21,529 bases of DNA, from assembly GCA_025359005.1 (NCBI GenBank), contig JANYHP010000131.1, positions 1-21,529 on the forward strand. Reading direction: 5' to 3'. The notes under the pieces were generated by a model that did no database searches, was not told where the DNA came from, and saw nothing but the letters and a program-made list of their open reading frames with translations. Origin of the DNA: Hyphomicrobiaceae bacterium. Lineage in GTDB: Bacteria; Pseudomonadota; Alphaproteobacteria; Rhizobiales; Hyphomicrobiaceae. Below are positions 6,806-13,783 of this stretch, piece after piece. Each line of letters begins with the position of its first letter. The stretch's first letter is position 1. The position numbers and the translations under genes were made by a program.

Positions 6806-8344
6806 CTACGCGAGTGTGGCGCGGGCCGCAGCCAAAGTTGCATCCACGCCCCCGCTGGCATCCACCCGCTTCCATGTGATGTCGCCGACCGTCCCGGCAA
6901 GCTGTCGCGTAAGCACGGCCACAGTCGCGTCCGAAGCGTCGTCCTTGCGCGCCGCGACACGCGCCGTCAGCGTGGCTGGCGCGGCCTCCAGCCACAACCC
7001 GGAAAATGGCACGCCGGCCGTGCTCGCCACCGCCTCAATCCGCGCCCGCGCCGTCTCACGCGCGAACACCGCGTCCACGATCACACTATGACCAGCCATC
7101 AGCGCCACGTGCGCCTTTTCGAGCACGACCGCATAAGCCCGCTCGGACGCCTCTTCGGTGTAGCCCTCTGATCCCAGGCGCGCGTCCGGCTCGACGCCGA
7201 ACAGCGCCTTGCGTTCCAAGTCGGTTCGCAGATGGATCGCACCAGGCAGCGCACCGAAGCCCGGCGCCAGCGCCGCAGCCAATGTTGATTTGCCCGTTCC
7301 TGAAAAGCCACCGATCGCGACCAATCGCGCCGGCTGCGGTGTGGCAAGCATGATGGCCCGGTCGAGATAGCGCCGCGCCTCCGCACGCATCGCATCCAGC
7401 TGCGACGCAGCCGCCCCCCGTGCCCTGTCGACACTGACCACCGCCCGCACCAGCGCCCTCAGCGCCATCGCCAGCGGCAGCGCACGCAAGGCAGCCCACG
7501 TCCCGTCCCCAAGGGCCGCCGGCCCGAGCCGCCACAGATAGCGGTTGAGCACCAGTGTCGCCGCCGCGCTCTGTCCCCGCTGCACGAGATCCATCAGCAG
7601 AAATGCCAGATCATAGATGGGATCGATCGTCGCCAGCTCTTCATCGAACTCGATGGCGTCGAACGGCGTCGGCATCCCCAGCCACAGCACGATGTTGCCG
7701 AGATGCAGATCGCCATGACACCGCCGCAGCGCGCCGGCCGCACGGCGCAACTCGAGAATGGGTGCCGCAAACTGCAGCTGTACCTGTGTGGCTGCGGCCA
7801 GCGTCTCGACGGCCTCTGCCCCTAGCACACCGCGCCGCGCATCGGCGGATGCGAACAGCCGATCACGCACCAGCGCCAGCGGGCGCCCAAGGCCCGGAGC
7901 AGCCGCCGGTGCCGTGCGATGGAGGGCCGCCACCCGATCGCCAAGCGCCAGCGCGAGAGACCTATCAATGGCCCCGCGATCGGCAATACAGTCGAGACCG
8001 GCATCGGCCGCGAACGTACGCATCCGAACACCAAGCTCCAGCGTACGCCCCACCCCATCGCACGCCAGCCTACCATCAGCCTCGCGCGTGATGCGGACGA
8101 GGCCCAGGTAAAGGTCGGGCGCGAACGTGGCGTTTATCTCGATCTCGCGACGACAGGCCGCTTGTCGCTTTTCCCGCGTCGAAAAATCCATATACGCCAG
8201 CGCCACCGGCCGCTTGATTTTGATCGTCTCGACGGCGCCGATGAAAAGGCGCGCACCATGGGTTTCGACCCGCCGGACCGCTCCGCGTGCCAGCAGAGCG
8301 ACCATTTCGGCTTCAAGGCCAGGATCGAGATCGGTCACGCTCAT
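6806..8344 (-). CDS. fused aminoglycoside-phosphotransferase-like / P-loop kinase protein
   Basis: A 512-residue two-domain protein. The N-terminal half carries KIKRPVALAYMDFSTREKR (43-60), the kinase-like catalytic loop CHGDLHLGNIVLW (H220, D222, N227) and the metal-binding IEFDEE (241-246), as in APH-type phosphotransferases. The C-terminal half has a Walker A GGFSGTGKST (355-364) and resembles small-molecule kinases of the COG0645 type. This architecture is recurrent in proteobacteria under names such as bifunctional aminoglycoside phosphotransferase/ATP-binding protein; its substrate is not established and resistance should not be assumed. The ATG at 8344 gives the usual length; an ATG at 8416 would add 24 residues and neither has a good ribosome site. 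The frame stays open to 9145, but that part is antisense to the next gene and unlike any protein. Divergent from 8484. Confidence 0.85.
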   Translation of the reverse strand: MSVTDLDPGLEAEMVALLARGAVRRVETHGARLFIGAVETIKIKRPVALAYMDFSTREKRQAACRREIEINATFAPDLYLGLVRITREADGRLACDGVGRTLELGVRMRTFAADAGLDCIADRGAIDRSLALALGDRVAALHRTAPAAAPGLGRPLALVRDRLFASADARRGVLGAEAVETLAAATQVQLQFAAPILELRRAAGALRRCHGDLHLGNIVLWLGMPTPFDAIEFDEELATIDPIYDLAFLLMDLVQRGQSAAATLVLNRYLWRLGPAALGDGTWAALRALPLAMALRALVRAVVSVDRARGAAASQLDAMRAEARRYLDRAIMLATPQPARLVAIGGFSGTGKSTLAAALAPGFGALPGAIHLRTDLERKALFGVEPDARLGSEGYTEEASERAYAVVLEKAHVALMAGHSVIVDAVFARETARARIEAVASTAGVPFSGLWLEAAPATLTARVAARKDDASDATVAVLTRQLAGTVGDITWKRVDASGGVDATLAAARATLA

Positions 8345-8483
8345 GCAACGTCCGTGAAGTTCGCAGCCTGCCCCCAGCGAGCACGGCTCGAGCAGGCGCA
8401 CATGAAAAGTTTGCATACCACGCGGTGGCCCGACGCGGCATACTCCACCGCAAATCACCTGCACACATCGCGAAAGCGCAATC

Positions 8484-9374
8484 ATGACAACCGCACCATT
8501 GGGATTCATCGGCCTTGGCGTCATGGGCCTGCCGATGTGCCGCCACCTGGCCCAGAAGAGTGGACGCCCCGTCGTCGGCCTTGATGTCAGCGATGCGCCG
8601 TTCGCGGCCCTGGCACCGGCCGGAGTCACCCGCGCAAGCAGTGTGCGTGATTTAGCCACCGGAACCGACGTCATCTTTTTGGCGCTGCCGAGCGGCGACC
8701 ATGTGTCAGCCATAACCGATGCCGCCGACGGCCTCATCGCGTGTGCAAAAGCGGGCCAGACGATCGTCGACCTCGGCACCTCGCCCGTGGCGCTGGCGCG
8801 ACGCCTCGCCACCGAATTCGCAGCCGGCGGGGCGACATTCGCCGATGCACCCATTGCACGAACCCGGCAAGCTGCCGAAGACGGCGCACTCAGCATCATG
8901 GTCGGCAGCGACGCCGCAACATTCGCACGGATCAAGCCGCTACTGGCCTGCTTCGCCTCCGACATCACCCATTGCGGCCCCGCCGGCTCCGGCCAGATGG
9001 TCAAGATCCTCAACAACATGGTGCTGGTCGAAACCGTCGTCGCCTTGTCTGAAGCGCTCGCCATTGCCCGCGCTGCGGGGCTGGATGGCGACGTGTTGTT
9101 CAACACGCTGGCAAAGGGCTCCGCCGACAGCTTCGCGCTGCGCAATCACGGTATGAAAGCGATCCTCCCCGGCACCTACCCCGAACGCGCCTTCTCGACC
9201 GCCTACGCGTTGAAGGACATCGGCTACGCCCTGGCGCTCGCAACCGAGCATGGCGTCCACGCGCGCGGCGCAGAATTGGCACGTCAGGCCCTGACAAATG
9301 CGATCACCGCTGGCGACGCCGACAAATATTGGCCGGTCATCGCTGAGACCATCGCGCACAAGAAAAAACCGTAG
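8484..9374 (+). CDS. NAD(P)-dependent beta-hydroxyacid dehydrogenase, second paralogue-like gene
   Basis: A 296-residue enzyme of the 3-hydroxyisobutyrate/tartronate semialdehyde reductase family. It shows the Rossmann motif GFIGLGVMG (7-15), the substrate loop DAPIART (121-127, again with Arg in place of the second Gly of SGG), the catalytic-lysine helix MVKILNNMV (K174, N177, N178), and the C-terminal helical domain with FSTAYALKDIGYALALA. It is clearly related to but distinct from the gene at 3296; the C-terminal signature of that gene (WPNKVL..HKDL) is replaced by a different one, so the substrate probably differs. The divergent neighbour is the fused kinase, 139 bp away. The last codons (HKKKP, stop) lie inside the terminator of the convergent ahcY. 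Confidence 0.88.
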   Translation: MTTAPLGFIGLGVMGLPMCRHLAQKSGRPVVGLDVSDAPFAALAPAGVTRASSVRDLATGTDVIFLALPSGDHVSAITDAADGLIACAKAGQTIVDLGTSPVALARRLATEFAAGGATFADAPIARTRQAAEDGALSIMVGSDAATFARIKPLLACFASDITHCGPAGSGQMVKILNNMVLVETVVALSEALAIARAAGLDGDVLFNTLAKGSADSFALRNHGMKAILPGTYPERAFSTAYALKDIGYALALATEHGVHARGAELARQALTNAITAGDADKYWPVIAETIAHKKKP

Positions 9375-9395
9375 GACGCGAGCGCATCCTACGGT
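9363..9395 (-). terminator. intrinsic terminator of ahcY, overlapping the end of the convergent dehydrogenase gene
   Basis: Perfect 9-bp arms ACCGTAGGA (9368-9376) and TCCTACGGT (9387-9395) flank a 10-base loop. Read on the minus strand, the stem is followed by six T (9368-9363). It sits 26 bp past the ahcY stop. The left arm includes the TAG stop of the plus-strand dehydrogenase, and the T-run is the Lys-Lys coding end of that gene on the other strand. Confidence 0.85.
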
Positions 9396-9420
9396 TCCGA
9401 TTGCGGCACTCAGAAAGCGA

Positions 9421-10833
9421 TCAATACCGGTACGTGTCCGCCTTGTAGGGGCCGTCCGACTTCACGCCGATATACTCGGCCTGCATCTTGGTCAGCTGGG
9501 TCAGCTTGACGCCGATCTTGGCCAGATGCAGCCGTGCAACCTTCTCGTCGAGGTGCTTGGGCAGCGTGTAGACCTTCTTTTCGTAAGCCTTCGCGTCGCG
9601 CTTGGTCCACAGTTCGATCTGGGCAAGCGTCTGGTTGGTGAACGACGCGCTCATCACGAACGATGGGTGGCCCATGGCGTTGCCGAGGTTCACAAGGCGA
9701 CCCTCCGACAGCAGCAGAATGCGTTTGCCGTCCGCAAACTCGATCTCGTCGACCTGCGGCTTGACGTTATGCCACTTGTGGTTCTTGAGGCCGGCAACGT
9801 CGATCTCGTTGTCGAAATGCCCGATATTGCAGACGATGGCCCGGTCCTTCATGCCGCGCATGTGGTCGGCTGTGATCACGTCCTTGTTGCCGGTGGCGGT
9901 CACAAAGATGTCGGCGCGCTTGACGGCGTCTTCCATCGTGGTGACTTCATAGCCTTCCATGGCGGCCTGGAGCGCACAGATCGGATCGACTTCCGACACC
10001 ATCACGCGGCAACCGGCCTGGCGCAGCGATGCGGCAGAACCCTTGCCCACGTCGCCGAAGCCCGCGACCATGGCGACCTTGCCGCTCATCATCACATCGG
10101 TGCCACGACGGATGCCGTCGACGAGGCTTTCGCGGCACCCATAGAGGTTGTCGAACTTCGACTTGGTAACCGAATCGTTGACGTTGATGGCCGGGAACAG
10201 CAGCTTGCCTTCCTTCTCCATCTGATAGAGGCGATGCACACCCGTTGTCGTTTCTTCCGACACGCCGCGGATCGACTTGGCAAGCTCGGCGAACCAGCCC
10301 TTCGGCTTCTCGGCCAGCTTCTTCTTGAGCAGCTTGAAGAAGATCACTTCTTCATCAGAACCCGGCTTGTCGAGGAAAGCTGTGTCGCCGTTCTCGGCGC
10401 GCAGTCCCAAATGGACGAACATGGTGGCGTCGCCGCCGTCATCGAGAATCATGTTGGGCATGCCGCCGCCGTGCCAGTCGAACAGCTTGGCGGTGTAGTC
10501 CCAGTATTCTTCCAGCGTTTCGCCCTTGACGGCGAACACAGGAATGCCGGCAGCGGCAACGGCAGCGGCGGCGTGATCCTGCGTGGAATAGATATTGCAT
10601 GAAACCCAGCGGATATCAGCGCCGAGGACGGCGAGGGTTTCAATGAGCACCGCAGTCTGGATTGTCATATGCAGCGAGCCAGCGATTCGCGCGCCTTTGA
10701 GTGGCTTGGATGCACCATATTCGGCGCGCGTCGCCATCAGGCCGGGCATTTCGGTTTCGGCGATAGCCAGCTCTTTGCGGCCGAAGGCGGCAAGGCCAAT
10801 ATCCTTGACGATGTAGTCAGTGAACGTGGTCAT
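9421..10833 (-). CDS. ahcY: adenosylhomocysteinase (S-adenosyl-L-homocysteine hydrolase)
   Basis: A 470-residue NAD-dependent enzyme that reversibly splits S-adenosylhomocysteine into homocysteine and adenosine, clearing the product of SAM-dependent methylation in the cytoplasm. Diagnostic motifs: NIYSTQDHAAAA (80-91), the catalytic NDSVTKSKFDN (K224 and D228 correspond to human K186 and D190), the NAD-binding GFGDVGKGS (258-266), and the C-terminal GPYKADTYRY that closes over the neighbouring subunit's cofactor. The ~40-residue insert at 146-186 is typical of the long bacterial form. The ATG at 10833 starts where homologues start; the frame is open to 10929 but that part is not protein-like. 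Preceded by a leader with competing hairpins and an inverted repeat (see 10928-11036) and followed by a strong terminator. Confidence 0.98.
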   Translation of the reverse strand: MTTFTDYIVKDIGLAAFGRKELAIAETEMPGLMATRAEYGASKPLKGARIAGSLHMTIQTAVLIETLAVLGADIRWVSCNIYSTQDHAAAAVAAAGIPVFAVKGETLEEYWDYTAKLFDWHGGGMPNMILDDGGDATMFVHLGLRAENGDTAFLDKPGSDEEVIFFKLLKKKLAEKPKGWFAELAKSIRGVSEETTTGVHRLYQMEKEGKLLFPAINVNDSVTKSKFDNLYGCRESLVDGIRRGTDVMMSGKVAMVAGFGDVGKGSAASLRQAGCRVMVSEVDPICALQAAMEGYEVTTMEDAVKRADIFVTATGNKDVITADHMRGMKDRAIVCNIGHFDNEIDVAGLKNHKWHNVKPQVDEIEFADGKRILLLSEGRLVNLGNAMGHPSFVMSASFTNQTLAQIELWTKRDAKAYEKKVYTLPKHLDEKVARLHLAKIGVKLTQLTKMQAEYIGVKSDGPYKADTYRY

Positions 10834-10927
10834 GGGCGGGTTCCGAAGGGTTTGTTCGAATGCAGTCCGGCGCGGCGTGGCACCGGCAAGCACCAGTGAC
10901 TGCGAGAAGGCGCAGCCTGGATGGATC

Positions 10928-10981
10928 AAAAAAAAGAAAAGTTGCAGCCGATCGGCTGCCGCCGTTCATCGGCGCGCAGCC
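10928..10981 (-). promoter_or_regulatory. putative transcription attenuator in the ahcY leader (two mutually exclusive hairpins plus U-tract)
   Basis: Read on the minus strand, GCAGCC (10959-10954), a GATC loop and GGCTGC (10949-10944) form a terminator-like hairpin, followed after three bases by TTTT, C and eight T (10940-10928). Just upstream, GGCTGC (10981-10976) plus CGCCG (10974-10970) can pair with CGGCGGCAGCC (10964-10954) around an ATGAA loop, with one bulged G. Both structures need the same GCAGCC, so only one can form. This is the geometry of an attenuator; the signal sensed is unknown. It lies about 95 bp before the ahcY start. If transcription begins from the -10 at 10982, the first arm would be largely missing and only the terminator could form. 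Confidence 0.4.
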
Positions 10982-11010
10982 TCTATAGAGCATGTCTTGC
11001 CGCAAGGCAA
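10982..11010 (-). promoter_or_regulatory. candidate ahcY promoter
   Basis: On the minus strand TTGCCT (11010-11005), a 17-bp spacer and TATAGA (10987-10982) resemble a sigma-70 promoter with four matches in each hexamer. The expected start would fall near 10975, inside the first attenuator hairpin, so this promoter and a complete antiterminator are not both compatible. A poorer alternative (TTGCTT at 11055, 17-bp spacer, TAACGA at 11032) would make a longer leader. Confidence 0.3.
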
Positions 11011-11014
11011 TAAA

Positions 11015-11036
11015 GACATAAAGAAGTCGTTATGTC
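11015..11036. promoter_or_regulatory. inverted repeat upstream of ahcY, candidate binding site of a methionine-cycle regulator
   Basis: GACATAA (11015-11021) and TTATGTC (11030-11036) are perfect 7-bp arms around eight bases; the wider shape approaches ATAAAGA-nn-TCTTTAT. It abuts the candidate -35 of ahcY. ArsR-family SahR regulators, which respond to S-adenosylhomocysteine, bind palindromes upstream of ahcY in other proteobacteria; assigning this site to such a protein is inference, and no such regulator gene lies in the window. Confidence 0.35.
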
Positions 11037-11140
11037 ACCCGGATGCACCAAGCAACATCACGCAACGCCCTGATTTTATTGACTTTTTATTGCAGCCTCG
11101 AACCGACTCATAACACCGGGATGCCAGCATGCCTACAATT

Positions 11141-11260
11141 TGAATTACTTATAATAAACAAAAAGTAAAATACACCGCAGCACTTTTATTAAATTGCATA
11201 TTGATAATTCTTTGAATAGATAAAATTCGAACTATTTATTTCAGCCACAATAAATTCGAT
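11141..11260. other. AT-rich block in the 471-bp ahcY / Tad-like intergenic region
   Basis: By hand count only 28 of these 120 bases are G or C (about 23%), against well over 60% in the surrounding genes. No open frame of note is present on either strand. The whole intergenic region (10834-11304) holds the ahcY leader and promoter on its left side and this block, with the candidate Tad-like promoter, on its right. The abrupt composition change suggests foreign origin, a nucleoid-protein binding region, or a strongly regulated promoter. Confidence 0.85.
11194..11222 (+). promoter_or_regulatory. candidate promoter of the Tad-like vWA gene
   Basis: TTGCAT (11194-11199), a 17-bp spacer and TAGATA (11217-11222) lie 82 bp before the GTG start. 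The AT-rich surroundings make chance matches likely, so confidence is low. Confidence 0.25.
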
Positions 11261-11304
11261 TGGATTAGTTTCACCCTGCAAGCAAATGCCGCAGGAGGCA
11301 ACCC

Positions 11305-12849
11305 GTGTTCAAACTAAACAATCCGACTAGGGAGGAAGTGTCGCAAACGTCGGCACGCCTTTCGACTGCGCGAACCGCAAAGCCGCTCGCCGGCTTGGCC
11401 TATTCCGTATCGCCTGCGAGCCTCGCGGCTCGCTTCACTGACGATCAGCGCGGCTCGGTCGCGATGATGTTTGGCCTGCTGATCATGCCCGTCATGTTTC
11501 TGACCGGTATGGCAGTGGACTACAGCCGCATGATCACCGTCAAGACGCGCATGCAGACCGCCATCGATGCGGCGGCTCTCGCTGGCGTCCGTGCCCAGCA
11601 GTCCCCAACTGCGACGGCCACGACAATGAGCACCGCAGCGAACAACTATTACAACACCATCTCCAAGTCGCTGCCCTACGTCGTGCAGACGACACTGTCG
11701 GCACCGACCGCATCGGCTACCGTCAACCAGTACACCTGGACGGCAACGACGTGGGTGGCGACACCGTTCCTGTCGATCGCACAGATGCTCGACAAATCCG
11801 GCTCCGCGGCCGGTGCACCGGCTGCATGCGCGGGCAGCAAGTGGAAATGTCAGGCGATGACAACAAAATCGTCCGTCCTCGCGTCGACGGGCGGCAACAA
11901 CTTCGGCTACTCCATCGAAACCTCGTTCATGCTCGACATCACGGGTTCGATGAACGGCCAGCCGTTGACCGACCTCAAGAGCGCGGCCAATGCCGCAATC
12001 GACATCCTGGTCTGGGCCGATCAGTCGGTGCAGACCTCGCGCGTGGCCATCACGCCGTTCGCCCAGGACGTGCGCCTGCCTGACAGCACCTCATTCCAGG
12101 CTGCGACCGGCGCTACCAACAGCACCGCGTCCAAGTCGATCTACGGCTACACGTTCGGCACCGGCAGCGGCCAGTTCTGCGTCGGCGAGCGACAGGGTGC
12201 CGATCGATACACGGACAAGGCTTCGACCTCGGGCAACGCGCCGGTGGTGGAATGGATGTACAGCGGCTGGGGTATCCAGTGCGACGTTCCGACCAGCGCT
12301 GCAGCCCAGCCTTTGACTGCCGACACGACCAAGCTGCACAACCTCGTCAACGGACTGCAGACGGCCGGGTCGACCGCGGGTCATATCGGGATGCAGTGGG
12401 CCTGGTACATGTTGTCGCCTAACTTCAAGTCGCTCTGGCCGGTAACGAACCAACCCGCCGCCTACGACACGACCTACAACCCCAACACCAAGGTCGGCGA
12501 TGCGAGCAAGGTCAAACTGAAGAAAATCGCGGTGCTCATGACCGACGGTGACTTCAACACCGAGTACACGTCGCAAGGCATCCTGACCGGCTACTTCGGC
12601 GACGCGCCAGCCAACGATACATCAGCCAAGCAGGCAACGCAGATCTGCACGAACATGAAATCCGCCGGCATCGAAGTCTACACCGTGGCTTTCTCTCACG
12701 ACGGCGGCTTGAGCAGCGCAGCGCTCACCTTGCTCAGCAACTGCGCCACCGATACCAGCCACTTCTACAACGCTGGCACCGGCGACGCCCTGGCCAATGC
12801 CTTCAAGGACATCGCCTTGAAGATCTCGAAGATCCGGATCGCCGGCTAG
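11305..12849 (+). CDS. Tad-like membrane-anchored von Willebrand factor A domain protein (TadG-like)
   Basis: A 514-residue protein with a ~45-residue polar N-terminus, then DDQRGSVAMMFGLLIMPVMF, the Flp/Tad pilin-like anchor helix (about 46-72), and VKTRMQTAIDAAALAG just after it, the conserved Tad N-terminal (PF13400) continuation. A vWA domain follows: the metal-site motif reads DITGSMNG (D211, T213, S215; the canonical DxSxS has Thr at its first Ser), with TDGD at 413-416. The domain should lie in the periplasm. Such proteins are encoded with Flp pilus loci, but no other tad gene is near, so this is an orphan. The GTG start at 11305 is firmly set by AGGAGG six bases upstream. It ends with several hairpins. 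It separates ptsH from ahcY, which are neighbours in many rhizobia. Confidence 0.88.
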   Translation: MFKLNNPTREEVSQTSARLSTARTAKPLAGLAYSVSPASLAARFTDDQRGSVAMMFGLLIMPVMFLTGMAVDYSRMITVKTRMQTAIDAAALAGVRAQQSPTATATTMSTAANNYYNTISKSLPYVVQTTLSAPTASATVNQYTWTATTWVATPFLSIAQMLDKSGSAAGAPAACAGSKWKCQAMTTKSSVLASTGGNNFGYSIETSFMLDITGSMNGQPLTDLKSAANAAIDILVWADQSVQTSRVAITPFAQDVRLPDSTSFQAATGATNSTASKSIYGYTFGTGSGQFCVGERQGADRYTDKASTSGNAPVVEWMYSGWGIQCDVPTSAAAQPLTADTTKLHNLVNGLQTAGSTAGHIGMQWAWYMLSPNFKSLWPVTNQPAAYDTTYNPNTKVGDASKVKLKKIAVLMTDGDFNTEYTSQGILTGYFGDAPANDTSAKQATQICTNMKSAGIEVYTVAFSHDGGLSSAALTLLSNCATDTSHFYNAGTGDALANAFKDIALKISKIRIAG

Positions 12850-12881
12850 GCCGTCCGACACAGATGCCCTCCTGCATCGCA

Positions 12882-12922
12882 TCCCGCGGTGGCCCACCGG
12901 CCGCCGCGGGATGAACTCTTTT
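12882..12922 (+). terminator. hairpin terminator of the Tad-like gene
   Basis: TCCCGCGG (12882-12889) pairs perfectly with CCGCGGGA (12904-12911); a T-rich CTCTTTT follows at 12916-12922. It lies 33 bp past the stop. The T-tract is five bases from the stem, so efficiency is uncertain, but two further hairpins follow immediately. Confidence 0.55.
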
Positions 12923-12997
12923 AGTGCGCCTCCGGATGCCCACACAGCATCCGGCGCTCTTTTGATGCGCCTCCGGATGCCCACACAGCATCCGGCG
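12916..12997. repeat. tandem duplication of a 41-bp hairpin unit between the Tad-like gene and ptsH
   Basis: The units 12916-12956 and 12957-12997 differ only at two adjacent bases (AG versus GA). Each contains CCGGATGC, a 7-base loop and GCATCCGG, a perfect 8-bp stem, and each begins with CTCTTTT, so the first hairpin is directly followed by the T-tract of the second unit, like an intrinsic terminator. The cluster ends a few bases from the ptsH stop and may terminate transcription from both sides. Confidence 0.92.
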
Positions 12998-13002
12998 CGG
13001 CC

Positions 13003-13287
13003 TCACTTATCCTCGCCGAAGCCATCGGAGACGAGCGCCACCAAGGCCTCGATCGCTTCGGGTGCTTCGGGGCCTTCGGCTTCGATGTGGATCGTCGTGC
13101 CGAGAAACGCGCCGAGCATCATCAAGCCCATGATCGATGTGCCACCCACTGTCTGCCCGTCGCGCGTAACTTGGATCTCGGCATTGAAGGTCTCGGCGCA
13201 CTTGACGAATTTCGCTGACGCACGCGCGTGCAGCCCCTTACGATTGCAGATCACCACGTCAGCCATGGGCCGCATAGGTTCGTTCAT
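13003..13287 (-). CDS. ptsH: HPr phosphocarrier protein of the phosphotransferase system
   Basis: A 94-residue cytoplasmic phosphocarrier, the normal HPr length plus a few N-terminal residues. The phosphorylated histidine is His20 in RKGLHARASAKFV; the regulatory serine region reads GGTSIMGLMMLGA with Ser51 at the HprK site position. The sequence is of the regulatory (alphaproteobacterial) type. It lies 26 bp behind the EIIA gene on the same strand, so the two are surely one operon, with EIIA likely receiving phosphate from this protein. Starts at Met5 or Met8 are possible; the first ATG is kept as it is closest to the EIIA stop. In related rhizobia hprK precedes and ahcY follows this pair. 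Confidence 0.95.
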   Translation of the reverse strand: MNEPMRPMADVVICNRKGLHARASAKFVKCAETFNAEIQVTRDGQTVGGTSIMGLMMLGAFLGTTIHIEAEGPEAPEAIEALVALVSDGFGEDK

Positions 13288-13313
13288 GGCGTGCCCCAGC
13301 CCTGCCGTGCCAC

Positions 13314-13718
13314 TCAGCCCTCGCCCGCCAAGACTTGACTGGCGACACTGATGTATTTGCGTCCGGCGTCTTTTGCAGCCTGGACCGCCTTCTGCAGGGT
13401 TTGATCCTTGCGCGCCGTCGCCAGCTTTATAAGCATCGGCAAGTTGATCCCGGCGATAACCTCCGCGCCGGTCTCATCCATCACATTGATGGCAAGGTTT
13501 GACGGTGTGCCGCCGAACATGTCGGTCATGACGATGACGCCGTTGTCGGCCTTCACCCGGCCGATGGCAGCGATCAACTCTGCTCGCCGCGCTTCCATGT
13601 CGTCTTCAGGGCCAATGGAAAGCGTCTCCAGCTTGTCCTGGCGCCCCACGACGTGCTCAAGCGCGGCACGGAATTCGTGCGCTAGTCCGCCATGCGTGAC
13701 GATGACGACGCCGATCAT
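13314..13718 (-). CDS. PTS EIIA component, mannose (EIIA-Man) family
   Basis: A 134-residue cytoplasmic protein. It begins MIGVVIVTHGGLA, with His9 as the phosphorylation site of the EIIA-Man fold, and contains VIVMTDMFGGTPSN (61-74), the conserved loop facing that histidine, and NLPMLIKLA. There are no mannose-type IIB, IIC or IID genes in the window, so a regulatory rather than sugar-transport role is likely, as for the alphaproteobacterial EIIA(Man)-HPr pairs that work with HPr kinase. The ATG at 13718 has AAAGG five bases upstream; an open frame extends to 13874 but is not conserved in character. The gene upstream is a metallohydrolase and not hprK. A 29-bp inverted repeat lies in its leader. 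Confidence 0.92.
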   Translation of the reverse strand: MIGVVIVTHGGLAHEFRAALEHVVGRQDKLETLSIGPEDDMEARRAELIAAIGRVKADNGVIVMTDMFGGTPSNLAINVMDETGAEVIAGINLPMLIKLATARKDQTLQKAVQAAKDAGRKYISVASQVLAGEG

Positions 13719-13754
13719 GAAGGCCTTTAATGCTGACGTGCTGCTCGTGCCGAT

Positions 13755-13783
13755 GTGCTGCCGCTGTTCATCCCCGGCAGCAC
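13755..13783. promoter_or_regulatory. perfect inverted repeat in the EIIA leader
   Basis: GTGCTGCCG (13755-13763) and CGGCAGCAC (13775-13783) are perfect 9-bp arms with an 11-base loop, 37 bp upstream of the EIIA start. It could be an mRNA hairpin or an operator. No T-tract follows on either strand, so a terminator is unlikely. The rest of 13719-13971 shows nothing I can name. Confidence 0.5.

Noticed and set aside
6806..8344. Aminoglycoside resistance gene
   Set aside because: The HGDLHLGN loop only shows the kinase fold; the fused architecture is a widespread chromosomal protein with no shown resistance role.
8345..9145. N-terminal extension of the fused kinase, since its frame stays open to 9145
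   Set aside because: The extension is antisense to the dehydrogenase at 8484 and not protein-like; the family begins near 8344.
9298..10602. Long open frame of 434 codons on the plus strand opposite ahcY
   Set aside because: It lies entirely antisense to a certain ahcY, has no recognisable motif and shows the Arg/His/Asp-rich composition typical of antisense frames in high-G+C DNA.
10834..10981. S-adenosylhomocysteine riboswitch in the ahcY leader
   Set aside because: The leader lacks the aptamer's conserved core as I know it, and the candidate transcript is too short to hold it; only a terminator/antiterminator-like arrangement is visible.
12916..12997. CRISPR-like repeat
   Set aside because: There are only two directly abutting copies with no spacers; it is a tandem hairpin duplication.
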